The notes beneath the pieces were generated by a model. That model was given only the letters and a program-made list of their open reading frames with translations, did not search any database and was not told the origin of the DNA. Positions 34,143-41,776 of a stretch of DNA of 64,000 bases are shown in pieces (position 1 is the first letter of the stretch; each line of letters starts with the position of its first letter). Source of the stretch: Leptospira inadai serovar Lyme str. 10 (GTDB lineage Bacteria > Spirochaetota > Leptospiria > Leptospirales > Leptospiraceae). The position numbers and the translations under genes are program-made. The DNA lies in assembly GCF_000243675.2 (NCBI RefSeq), contig NZ_AHMM02000023.1, forward strand, positions 62,001-126,000, in the 5' to 3' direction.

Positions 34143-34295
34143 CAGAGGACAGAGGACAGAGGAAAAATCCAGTGTTAGGGGAGTTTCCGTGTTCTATAGA
34201 AAGATTCCTATGCTGCAATAGATCTTTCCTCTACCTCTGATACTTTCCCAACTCTAGCAGCTACTGTCTTCAGTCCTCTGTCCTCTGTCCTCTGT
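34143..34295. repeat. inverted repeat with GGACAGA units flanking a repeat core
   Basis: The left arm (34143-34163) consists of 7-base GGACAGA-type units; the right arm (34273-34295) is its inverted complement (TCCTCTG units). About 110 bases lie between, including a copy of the dispersed element at 34181-34241. The right arm lies within the last codons of the radical SAM gene and encodes its TEDRGQRTED tail. The layout resembles a small inverted-repeat-bounded (MITE-like) element; mobility is inferred only. Confidence 0.65.
34181..34241 (+). repeat. dispersed ~60 bp repeat, copy A
   Basis: Shares the core AAAGATTCCTATG...GATCTTTCCTCT with copy B at 53234-53275 (32 of the first 37 core positions match) and aligns over about 60 bases with copy C at 53299-53358 (roughly 70 percent). 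All copies sit in spacers between convergent genes. Confidence 0.65.
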
Positions 34296-35615
34296 ATATC
34301 CGATGACGTCCATAAATGCCGAGACGGAAAAGACGGCCTTACCCGGTCCCGGTTCGCCATACCCTGGAGGAACAGGTAAATTATATTTTTCAAATGTACT
34401 TTTCCAAACCGTCAATAGTTCGCAAAAATATTCGAGAGGTGGGCCCGGTTGAGTGCCTAGTGTGGTATATGGCTCCGGGCACCAGGCCGTAAAGCGGGGC
34501 ATAATCCCTTTCGACATAAAGAAATCCAGACCCTCTGCGGTCGAGGCAACCGCTTCTCGAACGGTCTCAAATCCCCAGGGTTGAGATAACTCCACTCCAC
34601 CGACAAAGTTAGGAATCACATGAGAAGGACCGAAAACCTCGGCAGAATCTACGATTCTTCGAATCCATGTATCGCGACCGATATAAGACTCTTTGCCGGG
34701 GCAGATTTTTTTAAAAAGTTCTTTATCCCATACTTCGTAGTTAGGGTGATAAACTTGAATGCCTGCGTCTTTAAATTTTTGACAATCTTCTTTCTCCCAG
34801 GCTTGAGATACTATCTTCCCCATCCATCGTCCGGGGAACTTATCTTCAATCGCTTTTGCATATTCCAAATAGAAATCTATTTCATTCTTTTTCTTCAAAG
34901 AAGTGATAACGGATCCGCCGGTAATCGTATAAACTTTTGCGATCTGATCTTCGGAATCGATCCAGGATAATACCTCCAAGAGATCTTCGACATCTTTGAC
35001 GCCGGTGTATGGTCGACCCGCATTTTTCTGCTGACGATAATTATGGTTTATATCGCAGTAAGCGCATTCCTCTTCCTTTCCAAAATATTGACAATTTCGA
35101 AAAACGGTTAAGTAGATTAGATAACCCCATTCGATTACGGGTGCGATTTCTCCGGGGAGCTTTCCCGATTTCGTTTTATGTCGGTACCAGGCCGGTTTCG
35201 GCGGATATTCTAGATGGCCCAGGAACGTATCATTCAGGAAAAGTCCCGGCGAGCCTTCCTTGCTTTGTCCCGGTGCGATTCGTTTTACTTTATAAGGAGA
35301 AGTCGGATTATTCCGGGTAGAGATAACGGTAGGTAATAGATTAAAATGTCCTCCAGCCAATTTTATCTCTTCGGGAGCCTTCGAATCGGCTCCTTCTTTT
35401 AAGTCGGCTAAAGGAATATGATCGAAAGAAAAGATGAAATAATCTTTCGTCTTATAGTCTTCCCCGACTAAAAAAGATTCGGGTAGAAAATGAATCCCCT
35501 GCCTAAGAATGTCCTGTTTTACGATGGCTTCCAAAGGGATCGTTCTATATTTTCGTTCCATCTCCTCGAGCAATGCGATTGAAGATTCGGGGCGTACGGT
35601 ACTTCTAGCGTTCAT
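34254..35615 (-). CDS. radical SAM protein with C-x8-C-x2-C motif
   Basis: A 453-residue protein I read as a radical SAM enzyme. The cysteines are Cys175, Cys184 and Cys187 in FRNCQYFGKEEECAYCDIN: the C-x-Y-C-D end is typical of the family, but the first spacing is eight residues, not three. A GGE-like segment (YTITGGSVIT) and later strands (HPNYEVWDKELFKKICPG, HVIPNFVGGVELSQPWG) fit the TIM-barrel. The ~160 residues before the cysteines form an unknown N-terminal domain. The C-terminus TEDRGQRTEDSSC is encoded by the repeat at 34273-34295, so the original end was probably near MDVIGY. No partner gene reveals a substrate. Confidence 0.75.
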   Translation of the reverse strand: MNARSTVRPESSIALLEEMERKYRTIPLEAIVKQDILRQGIHFLPESFLVGEDYKTKDYFIFSFDHIPLADLKEGADSKAPEEIKLAGGHFNLLPTVISTRNNPTSPYKVKRIAPGQSKEGSPGLFLNDTFLGHLEYPPKPAWYRHKTKSGKLPGEIAPVIEWGYLIYLTVFRNCQYFGKEEECAYCDINHNYRQQKNAGRPYTGVKDVEDLLEVLSWIDSEDQIAKVYTITGGSVITSLKKKNEIDFYLEYAKAIEDKFPGRWMGKIVSQAWEKEDCQKFKDAGIQVYHPNYEVWDKELFKKICPGKESYIGRDTWIRRIVDSAEVFGPSHVIPNFVGGVELSQPWGFETVREAVASTAEGLDFFMSKGIMPRFTAWCPEPYTTLGTQPGPPLEYFCELLTVWKSTFEKYNLPVPPGYGEPGPGKAVFSVSAFMDVIGYTEDRGQRTEDSSC

Positions 35616-35708
35616 CTTAACGACAGACTGTTTTCCTTAGGAGTTTTGGCATCTAGTTTTTCCGTTTTTTCACGTTGACCTTAGCCTATTTCGAACGAAG
35701 ATTTTCTT

Positions 35709-36908
35709 ATGTTCCGCCTTTATCCGATATTTCGAGTTCTTTCCGTATTTTTACTATTTACCTCAATTTTACATTCAGTTGAAACTAAGAAGAAAAAGAG
35801 AGAAGTTCCCCCTAAGCCGACCAAAGCGATCTCCTGGAACGACCTAACTTGGAAGGTTGTTGCGAGCGGGTTTAAGGAACCGACTGATATTCAATTTCTT
35901 CCCGGTCAGCCCCGGAATTTCGTAGTGTTGGAAAAGAAGGGTAAAATCTGGCTGGTGGATCTTATTTCGGGAGAAAAGAATCTCGCAGCGGACTTTACCG
36001 GGAATGTTGAAACCAGATCGGAGGAGGGACTTTTAGGCTTAGCCTTCCATCCGGATTTTTCCAAAAATCGTCGTTTTTACATAAATGCAGTGTCAAAAGA
36101 ATCCGGCAAGGATCAGACCCTGATTCTTGAATTTCTTTGGGAACCGCAAAAAATTCTTTCCTGGAAAGATCGAAAGCGTGTTCTACTTCGAGTCGATCAA
36201 CCGTACTCGAATCATAATGCCGGTCAACTGGCCTTCGGCCTGGACGGAAAATTATATATAGGCTTTGGAGATGGGGGAGCGGCTAACGATCCTTTTTTGC
36301 ACGGACAAAATCCGAATACGTTTCTCGGAACCCTGATTCGAATCGAACCGAATCTCGAAACTTTTGGTCCGGCGTACAGGGTTCCTAAGGACAATCCATT
36401 CCTCGGGAAGTCGGGATTTCTTCCGGAAATTTGGGCCTATGGACTTCGCAATCCATGGCGGTTTTCTTTCGATTCCAAGACCGGAGAATTATACGTAGCG
36501 GATGTGGGACAGAACGAATTCGAGGAAGTGGACCGCATTGAAAAAGGAGGGAATTATGGGTGGAATAGTAAGGAGGGATTTCATTGTTTCCGAAATAATC
36601 CGGAATGTAAAAGGCCCGGTTTACTAGATCCCATATTCGAGTATGACCACCAGGTTGGACAATCGATTACGGGCGGTTATGTATACCGAGGAAAACTACT
36701 ACCGTTGTTAGATGGGTTGTATATCTTCGGTGATTTTGTAGCGGGCGTTATCTGGGCTCTGCCGATAGAAAATGACAAAAAAGGTACTGTACGCAAACTC
36801 TTTAAAGTCGGGTTTCCCGTTAGCACATTCGGTCAAGATTCCGCAGGCGAAATTTATTTTGCCGATTTTAATGGTGGAAATATTTATCAATTAGTAAAAA
36901 AAAATTGA
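35709..36908 (+). CDS. secreted PQQ-type sugar (glucose/sorbosone) dehydrogenase
   Basis: A 399-residue exported six-bladed beta-propeller enzyme of the soluble aldose-sugar dehydrogenase family. N-terminal signal: MFRLYPIFRVLSVFLLFTSI. Propeller motifs: GLLGLAFHPDF, YSNHNAGQLAFGLDGKLYIGFGDGG, IWAYGLRNPWRFSFD, ELYVADVGQNEFEEVD and GGNYGWNSKEG. The His in NHNAG and Arg in GLRNPWR correspond to PQQ-binding/catalytic positions in known members. No PQQ-synthesis genes are here, so the cofactor would be scavenged or the enzyme may use another. ATG 35709 is chosen; 93 bases separate it from the divergent radical SAM gene. Confidence 0.88.
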   Translation: MFRLYPIFRVLSVFLLFTSILHSVETKKKKREVPPKPTKAISWNDLTWKVVASGFKEPTDIQFLPGQPRNFVVLEKKGKIWLVDLISGEKNLAADFTGNVETRSEEGLLGLAFHPDFSKNRRFYINAVSKESGKDQTLILEFLWEPQKILSWKDRKRVLLRVDQPYSNHNAGQLAFGLDGKLYIGFGDGGAANDPFLHGQNPNTFLGTLIRIEPNLETFGPAYRVPKDNPFLGKSGFLPEIWAYGLRNPWRFSFDSKTGELYVADVGQNEFEEVDRIEKGGNYGWNSKEGFHCFRNNPECKRPGLLDPIFEYDHQVGQSITGGYVYRGKLLPLLDGLYIFGDFVAGVIWALPIENDKKGTVRKLFKVGFPVSTFGQDSAGEIYFADFNGGNIYQLVKKN

Positions 36909-37002
36909 AATAAATTGAAAAACCTATTTCTTTGAATGTTAACCCATATAGATCGGACCGCCTCCACCGCGGATCCGGTTAATCTCGATCAAGGATAGGG
37001 GT

Positions 37003-38178
37003 ATGAAAAACATCATTTCCGTTGCGTCGGCCGTCCTACTGGTCGGTCTGTTAGCATCCGGAGCTTGCAAAAAGCCTGCCGAAAACGCAGAAGCTGCGAA
37101 CGCAAAACAGAGCGAACCTACGGCAATCATCGTATTTAGCGTTGGAGAATCAAAAGTTCAACACGCTGATCTAACCGAAGAAAAGGCAGGTTTAGGAGCT
37201 TCTCTCAAATCCGGCGACAAGCTTGTAACCAAGTCTAAGGCAAAAGTCGATATTCAATTTGCGGACGGTTCTGCAGTCAGAATTTCCGAAAATTCCCAGT
37301 TAGAATTTGCCGCTTTGGCATTGGACTCTAAGGGAAATACGGACACCCGTCTCGCGCTGGTTTCGGGAAAAGTTTTCGCAAAAGTCAATAAAGCAAGCAA
37401 AGACGATCAGTTTTCGGTTATCACTCCAACCGCTATCGCCGGTGTTCGTGGAACTTCCTTTCTCGTAGATCGTACAAAGCCGGATAGATCTGTCATAAAA
37501 GTTCTGGAAGGCTCCGTTGCGGTTGCTCCTCGCGTAAAAGCCTTAGAAGGCATGAGCGACGAGGAAATCGAAGGAAATTCCGATCTTAAGAAAGTGCAGA
37601 GTTCCTTGGATAAGGCGGAGATCATTTTGGAGAAAAACGAATCTTCCCTTGTAAAAGCGTCTGATAAGACGTTCGGAACCAAGGATGCTTCCAAAATTGC
37701 CAGTTTGGATAAAGAGATTCCGAAGGCGGTTACGAAACTTTCCGGATCCGGTATTTCCAAGTCCGAAGAGCAAGAAATCAACACGATCGTTACTGTTGAT
37801 AAAGGAACGGCAGAAAAGATCGTAAAACTAAACGAAGAGTCTTCTTCCGGTAAGCTTGATGAGCAAGCAGCGGCCGTAAACGAGTCGGAAAAGAAAAAGA
37901 TCGAAGCCGACTTAGCTAAACGCCAGGAAGACGAAGTAAAACGTTTCAAAAGCGTGTTAGTTTCGGCTCCTAAAGATCTGAAAACCAAACAAGATCTAGT
38001 GAATTACTACGAGAAACTTGAGAAGATCGTCATGGCTGACGGAACTTCATTTATCGGAGCAATCGTAGACCAGCAAGGAAGCACGATGATTGTGCATACT
38101 GAGCAAGGTATCAAAAGAATCAACCAAGCTGATGTGCAAGAGGTCGTTTACGATTTCCAAACCAAGACCAAACTCTAA
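37003..38178 (+). CDS. FecR-domain lipoprotein (LipL45-like)
   Basis: A 391-residue surface or periplasmic lipoprotein. The signal peptide ends in LLASGAC with Cys22 as the lipidation site. A FecR domain follows (about 60-170): LKSGDKLVTKSKAKVDIQFADGS, RISENSQLEFA, SGKVFAKVN, ITPTAIAGVRGTSFLVD and KVLEGSVAV. The remainder is a long Lys/Glu/Ser-rich helical region and ends with an SH3-like strand segment (GTSFIGAIVDQQGSTMIVHTEQG). This architecture matches the LipL45 family of Leptospira, whose C-terminal ~31 kDa part is known as a separate peripheral membrane protein. AGGGG lies just upstream of the ATG and a terminator follows. Confidence 0.85.
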   Translation: MKNIISVASAVLLVGLLASGACKKPAENAEAANAKQSEPTAIIVFSVGESKVQHADLTEEKAGLGASLKSGDKLVTKSKAKVDIQFADGSAVRISENSQLEFAALALDSKGNTDTRLALVSGKVFAKVNKASKDDQFSVITPTAIAGVRGTSFLVDRTKPDRSVIKVLEGSVAVAPRVKALEGMSDEEIEGNSDLKKVQSSLDKAEIILEKNESSLVKASDKTFGTKDASKIASLDKEIPKAVTKLSGSGISKSEEQEINTIVTVDKGTAEKIVKLNEESSSGKLDEQAAAVNESEKKKIEADLAKRQEDEVKRFKSVLVSAPKDLKTKQDLVNYYEKLEKIVMADGTSFIGAIVDQQGSTMIVHTEQGIKRINQADVQEVVYDFQTKTKL

Positions 38179-38494
38179 ACTGCAAGCTTAAAGAATGGTG
38201 GAAAAATCCCGGTGAGTCAAAATTGACCTCCGGGTTTTTTCTTTTCTAGGGCCTTATGTCTGCTATACTGAATTATCCGTCCTTTTTTCGGAAAATAATG
38301 GGAACTCAGTTCTAGCGAATTTATGAATATTTGCTTCGTTTTTGACAGGATCGAGTTAGAAATTTCGATTATTTACCGTCTAAACCCGAAAAAGGATCTG
38401 CGCGTATCAAAATAAAGGATTTTCTAATTTTGAGAATCCGATACAGTCGACTCCGATATCTAAAACACCATCGTAGAATTCCAAGGAGATTAGA
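38179..38494. other. 316-base spacer with terminator, no gene
   Basis: Between the FecR lipoprotein and the OmpL47-like gene. After the terminator (38208-38240) the remainder is AT-rich. TTGACA (38342-38347) is a perfect -35-like hexamer, but the best -10-like sequence (GATTAT, 38367-38372) is 19 bases away, so a promoter here is only possible. An AGGAG ribosome site is just before the ATG at 38495. Nothing else was recognised. Confidence 0.5.
38208..38240 (+). terminator. rho-independent terminator after the FecR lipoprotein gene
   Basis: CCCGG (38208-38212) pairs with CCGGG (38230-38234); inside, GTCAA and TTGAC pair as well. Six T residues follow directly. A strong intrinsic terminator. 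Confidence 0.85.
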
Positions 38495-39580
38495 ATGACG
38501 GGTGCACCCCCAATCCGATTGATTGCCATTTGCTTACTTATCGTTTCAACTGCGGCCTCCGCTCAGAATACGGAAGACGACGAACCCGAACGACAAACAA
38601 CGCCTAAATCGCAAACCCAACCTTCGACCAAATCCTCCGGCGGATCCACTAAGAATGCGCCCAAGTCCGAAGGAGGTACCTCCGGAAAAAAAGCCGACGC
38701 AGATGAAAAAGCGGGCACTACTCCGGACGTTTACGTTAATTCAAAGATTAAATTCGAACTAACCTCTTCCGATGACGCATCGAAAGTCGACTTTGTCGAA
38801 TATCGAATCGGGGAGGAAGAATACGTTACTTATACCGCTCCTATATTCATTGCTAAGGAAGGGCTCGTAAAGGTAAGTTATAGAGGCGTTGATAAGGTCG
38901 GAAATAAGGAGAATCCTAAAACTCTACTCGTTTTGGTCGACAACACCCCTCCGACTCTCAAAATAAATCCGAGTCAAACCGTCTTTTCCGCTAGGGACCA
39001 AAGCTACGCTCCTAAGGAAACGACTTATACCATCGCGGCGACGGACAATCTTGCCGGCGTAAAAGAAGTCAAATTTTCCGTAAATGGGGGAGAATTTAAA
39101 ACGTACGATAATCAACCGATACGCTTGGATAAATTAGGAGTAAATACTCTTAAATATTTCGCTACCGATAAATCCAATAATACTTCTCAAGAGGGAATCT
39201 ATGTGGTCACGGTCGATTTTGAAAAACCTACCGTTCTGATTGCGGAAACGATTCCGTTAGTGGCCGTGGAATCCAAATTATATACTAAAAAAGGAAATTC
39301 GTTTTCTTTGAAAGGGAATGATACCTTTTCCGGAATTAAGCAACTATTGGTCAAGCTTGACGGCGCGACGGAATGGGCGGTTTATAAGGATGCCTTTACC
39401 GTAACGGCACAAGGCCAGCATTCGATAGAAGCAAAATCGGTGGATAACGTCGGCAACGAAAGTGAAGTACAAAAACTGACGTTTATTCTGGATCTAACTC
39501 CTCCCGAAACGAAAATTCGCCAAGTGGATACGAAATCCGAGTCGGCGAACCCTTCCAACGCGAAACCCGCCGGGAAGTAA
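38495..39580 (+). CDS. OmpL47-like secreted protein with Ig-like repeats
   Basis: A 361-residue exported protein. Signal peptide through about residue 23 (LLIVSTAASAQN), then a ~65-residue disordered Ser/Thr/Lys/Pro linker, then at least three repeats of ~90 residues. Each repeat has strands ending in YRGVDKVGNKENP, YFATDKSNNTSQEG or AKSVDNVGNESE followed by a VDNTPPTLKI / VDFEKPTVLI / LDLTPPETKI linker. NCBI names such proteins OmpL47-type domain proteins; in Leptospira OmpL47 is surface-exposed and host-ligand binding. Here the barrel designation is not evident; the repeats look immunoglobulin-like. Tail is Asn/Ala/Lys-rich. A perfect bidirectional terminator follows. Confidence 0.82.
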   Translation: MTGAPPIRLIAICLLIVSTAASAQNTEDDEPERQTTPKSQTQPSTKSSGGSTKNAPKSEGGTSGKKADADEKAGTTPDVYVNSKIKFELTSSDDASKVDFVEYRIGEEEYVTYTAPIFIAKEGLVKVSYRGVDKVGNKENPKTLLVLVDNTPPTLKINPSQTVFSARDQSYAPKETTYTIAATDNLAGVKEVKFSVNGGEFKTYDNQPIRLDKLGVNTLKYFATDKSNNTSQEGIYVVTVDFEKPTVLIAETIPLVAVESKLYTKKGNSFSLKGNDTFSGIKQLLVKLDGATEWAVYKDAFTVTAQGQHSIEAKSVDNVGNESEVQKLTFILDLTPPETKIRQVDTKSESANPSNAKPAGK

Positions 39581-39611
39581 GTAATCTTTCTTTTGGATCG
39601 AATCGCTCCTA

Positions 39612-39647
39612 AAGATAAAAGCCCCGGAAATTCGGGGCTTTTATCTT
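39612..39647. terminator. bidirectional rho-independent terminator
   Basis: A perfect 15-base-pair stem, AAGATAAAAGCCCCG (39612-39626) with CGGGGCTTTTATCTT (39633-39647), loop of six. The GC core flanked by A and T runs on each side serves both convergent genes (the OmpL47-like gene and the small gene after lipA). Confidence 0.9.
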
Positions 39648-39675
39648 ACGATTCGATTATGAATCCTTAGCTTAG

Positions 39676-40011
39676 TTAGCCTGAATTTCTCTCTTTTGCG
39701 TCTAAATAATTTTCCCAGAGCTTTAGGATGCTGTTTATGGTATCTTCCATATCGAGTATCATCATTTTGTGATGGTACTCGACCAGCAATTTCCCTTTAC
39801 CGAATTTTCTGATTTCGGCCCATTCTACTCGAAATCCTTTTATTAGATTTAGCGAATTTAATAAAAGGTCCTTAATCTCGGCCTTAGATAACGGACCTTC
39901 CTTTTTTGACAGATAGGAAAGAAGAGAATGAAATAGAACCTTTTTTATCTCCCCCGAATCGGGGGAATTGGATGAGTCTGAATCCGCTATTCTATTTAAT
40001 TTTCGTTCCAC
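39676..40011 (-). CDS. small hypothetical protein downstream of lipA
   Basis: A 111-residue charged soluble protein. Helical N-terminal part (KKVLFHSLLSYLSKKEGPLSKAEIKDLLLN) and a strand-rich part (FRVEWAEIRKFGKGKLLVEYHHKMMILDM). No family recognised. Its start codon lies 16 bases inside the lipA 3' end, so it is almost certainly translated with lipA. A role in lipoate metabolism is not supported by any motif. Confidence 0.6.
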   Translation of the reverse strand: MERKLNRIADSDSSNSPDSGEIKKVLFHSLLSYLSKKEGPLSKAEIKDLLLNSLNLIKGFRVEWAEIRKFGKGKLLVEYHHKMMILDMEDTINSILKLWENYLDAKERNSG

Positions 40012-40901
40012 AGTACTTGCTCGTCAGCATGATAGGAACTTCTTACCAGCGGTCCCGAGAAGACGGATAAAAAACCCAGGCTTTTTCCGTATTCCTTCAA
40101 ATCTTTAAAAATATCGGGGTGGACATATTCCTTTACCGGATGATGCGATGCAGTAGGTTGCAAGTATTGTCCGAGAGTCACCATCTTGACCCCGGAATTT
40201 CGCAAATCTCCGAGCGCTTCTTTGACCTCTTCCAAAGTTTCTCCTAATCCTAAAATCAGGCCGCTCTTCGTGAGGAATCCTCTTTCGGAAGCGTGTCTTA
40301 AAACTTGTAGGGAACGATCGTATTTTTTTGCGGGTGCGATTTCGGGAAATAATCGCTTAACGGTTTCCAAGTTATGATTGAAAATATCCGGTCTGCAGGA
40401 ATAAATTATTGATAAGTTTTCTTCTCTGGCTTTAAAATCCGGCACTAGAAGCTCGATCTTACACTCGGGCAGTCTTTGACGGATTAATTCCACCGTTTCC
40501 TTGTAATGATGGGCTCCTCCGTCTTCCAAGTCATCCCGATTTACGGAAGTAATTACTACGTGCCTTAACGCGAGAGCTTTAGCGGACTCCGCAACTCTCA
40601 GAGGCTCTCCAGCATCTAGTGAAAGAGGCTTGCCGAAAGGGACATCGCAATAGGCGCAGCGTCGAGTGCAGATATCTCCGGCGAGCATATACGTGGCAGT
40701 TTTCCTGGACCAACAATGATTTAAATTAGGGCAGGAGGCACTCTCGCAAACCGTGTGTAATTTACTTTCCTCCACGAGTTCTCGAACTAACGAAACGGAA
40801 TTACCTGTTTCTCGAAATGGAAGCCGAACCTTTAGCCAATCCGGTTTTTCCGGAGCCGGGATATTGGACGAAGTTCTAGGTTTTTTTTTGAGAGGGTTCA
40901 C
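39996..40901 (-). CDS. lipA: lipoyl synthase
   Basis: Radical SAM enzyme that inserts two sulfurs into octanoyl chains on lipoate-dependent proteins. Both [4Fe-4S] motifs are intact: the auxiliary cluster C52-x4-C57-x5-C63 (CESASCPNLNHC) and the radical SAM cluster C78-x3-C82-x2-C85 (CTRRCAYC). Other typical segments: ATYMLAGDICTRRC, VVITSVNRDDLEDGGA, HNLETVKRL and SGLILGLGETLEEV. A C-terminal Ser in GPLVRSSYHADE completes the auxiliary cluster. 301 residues, normal length. No lipB or lplA is adjacent. The small gene 3' of it overlaps by 16 bases. Confidence 0.96.
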   Translation of the reverse strand: MNPLKKKPRTSSNIPAPEKPDWLKVRLPFRETGNSVSLVRELVEESKLHTVCESASCPNLNHCWSRKTATYMLAGDICTRRCAYCDVPFGKPLSLDAGEPLRVAESAKALALRHVVITSVNRDDLEDGGAHHYKETVELIRQRLPECKIELLVPDFKAREENLSIIYSCRPDIFNHNLETVKRLFPEIAPAKKYDRSLQVLRHASERGFLTKSGLILGLGETLEEVKEALGDLRNSGVKMVTLGQYLQPTASHHPVKEYVHPDIFKDLKEYGKSLGFLSVFSGPLVRSSYHADEQVLWNEN

Positions 40902-41017
40902 ACTCTATAGCCTGTCCGGTTCCTCAAGAAAGGTCAAGTGTTTTGGGTAGCCGGATTGTCCCCCCATACTTAATCTGGAATGAATTCGGGTGGCAACACT
41001 CATAGGACGGGCCCGTT

Positions 41018-41776
41018 TTGGGAGAAAAAGACAGAGGGCAAAAACCGGAACTTTCGGAAGAACGGGATGGGATTAGAATCAACCGATTCCTTGCCGATTG
41101 CGGCTTTGGTTCTAGACGAAAAGTGGAAGAATTGATCCTGAATGGAAACGTATTCTTAAATGGAAAATCGGTTCGAGATCTAAGCACTCGAATTCGCCCG
41201 GGGAAGGACGAAGTTTTTGTAAGGAATAAAAAGGCGATTCCTAGGCAGGGAACGGTTTTCCTAGCCCTCAATAAGCCGGCGGGTTATCTTTGCTCCCATG
41301 GAGACCGATTTCATAACCATACCGTCTTTGAATTATTACCGAGCAAATACGGACAGCTTGCGATCGCAGGTCGTTTAGATTTGGATTCGAGAGGTCTACT
41401 ATTACTTTCCGACGATGGAGAGCTCGTACACCTCGTAAGCCATCCTTCTCATTCTTCCGAAAAGGAATATGAAGTATCTTTGCAAGAACCTATTTCGGTC
41501 GGCGAAGCGGTGCGCCGTTTTCGAGAAGGAATTGTGGACGAGGGGGAAACCTTAAAAGCAGAATCCATTCTTGCGGAATCAAAAGGCTCCGAAGCGTCCC
41601 GATTTCGAATCATTCTCCGGCAAGGTCGAAAGAGACAGATTAGAAGAATGTTCTCGGCGTTGGGAGGGAGGGTGACGGACCTTCAACGTGTGAGAATCGG
41701 AAATTTACGATTGAAAGAATTGGGGATACGAGAGGGGGAATACACACTCCTGGATCCTCAAAAATGGAGACCATGA
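41018..41776 (+). CDS. RsuA/RluB-family pseudouridine synthase
   Basis: A 252-residue enzyme that isomerises uridine in ribosomal RNA. An N-terminal S4 RNA-binding domain (RINRFLADCGFGSRRKVEELILNGNVFLNGK) precedes the catalytic domain with the active Asp in AGRLDLDSRGLLLLSDDG and LNKPAGYLCSH; the end has RFRIILRQGRKRQIRRMFSALGG. Which rRNA site it modifies cannot be told. It starts with TTG at 41018. The stop codon overlaps the start of the MBOAT gene (ATGA at 41773-41776), an unexpected coupling. Confidence 0.9.
   Translation: MGEKDRGQKPELSEERDGIRINRFLADCGFGSRRKVEELILNGNVFLNGKSVRDLSTRIRPGKDEVFVRNKKAIPRQGTVFLALNKPAGYLCSHGDRFHNHTVFELLPSKYGQLAIAGRLDLDSRGLLLLSDDGELVHLVSHPSHSSEKEYEVSLQEPISVGEAVRRFREGIVDEGETLKAESILAESKGSEASRFRIILRQGRKRQIRRMFSALGGRVTDLQRVRIGNLRLKELGIREGEYTLLDPQKWRP

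Noticed and set aside
34143..34295. CRISPR-like array
   Set aside because: The 7-base units are contiguous and have no spacers; no cas genes are in the window.
37407..37988. Minus-strand 193-residue frame
   Set aside because: Antisense to the FecR lipoprotein; Ser/Phe-rich shadow of its Lys/Glu-rich sequence.
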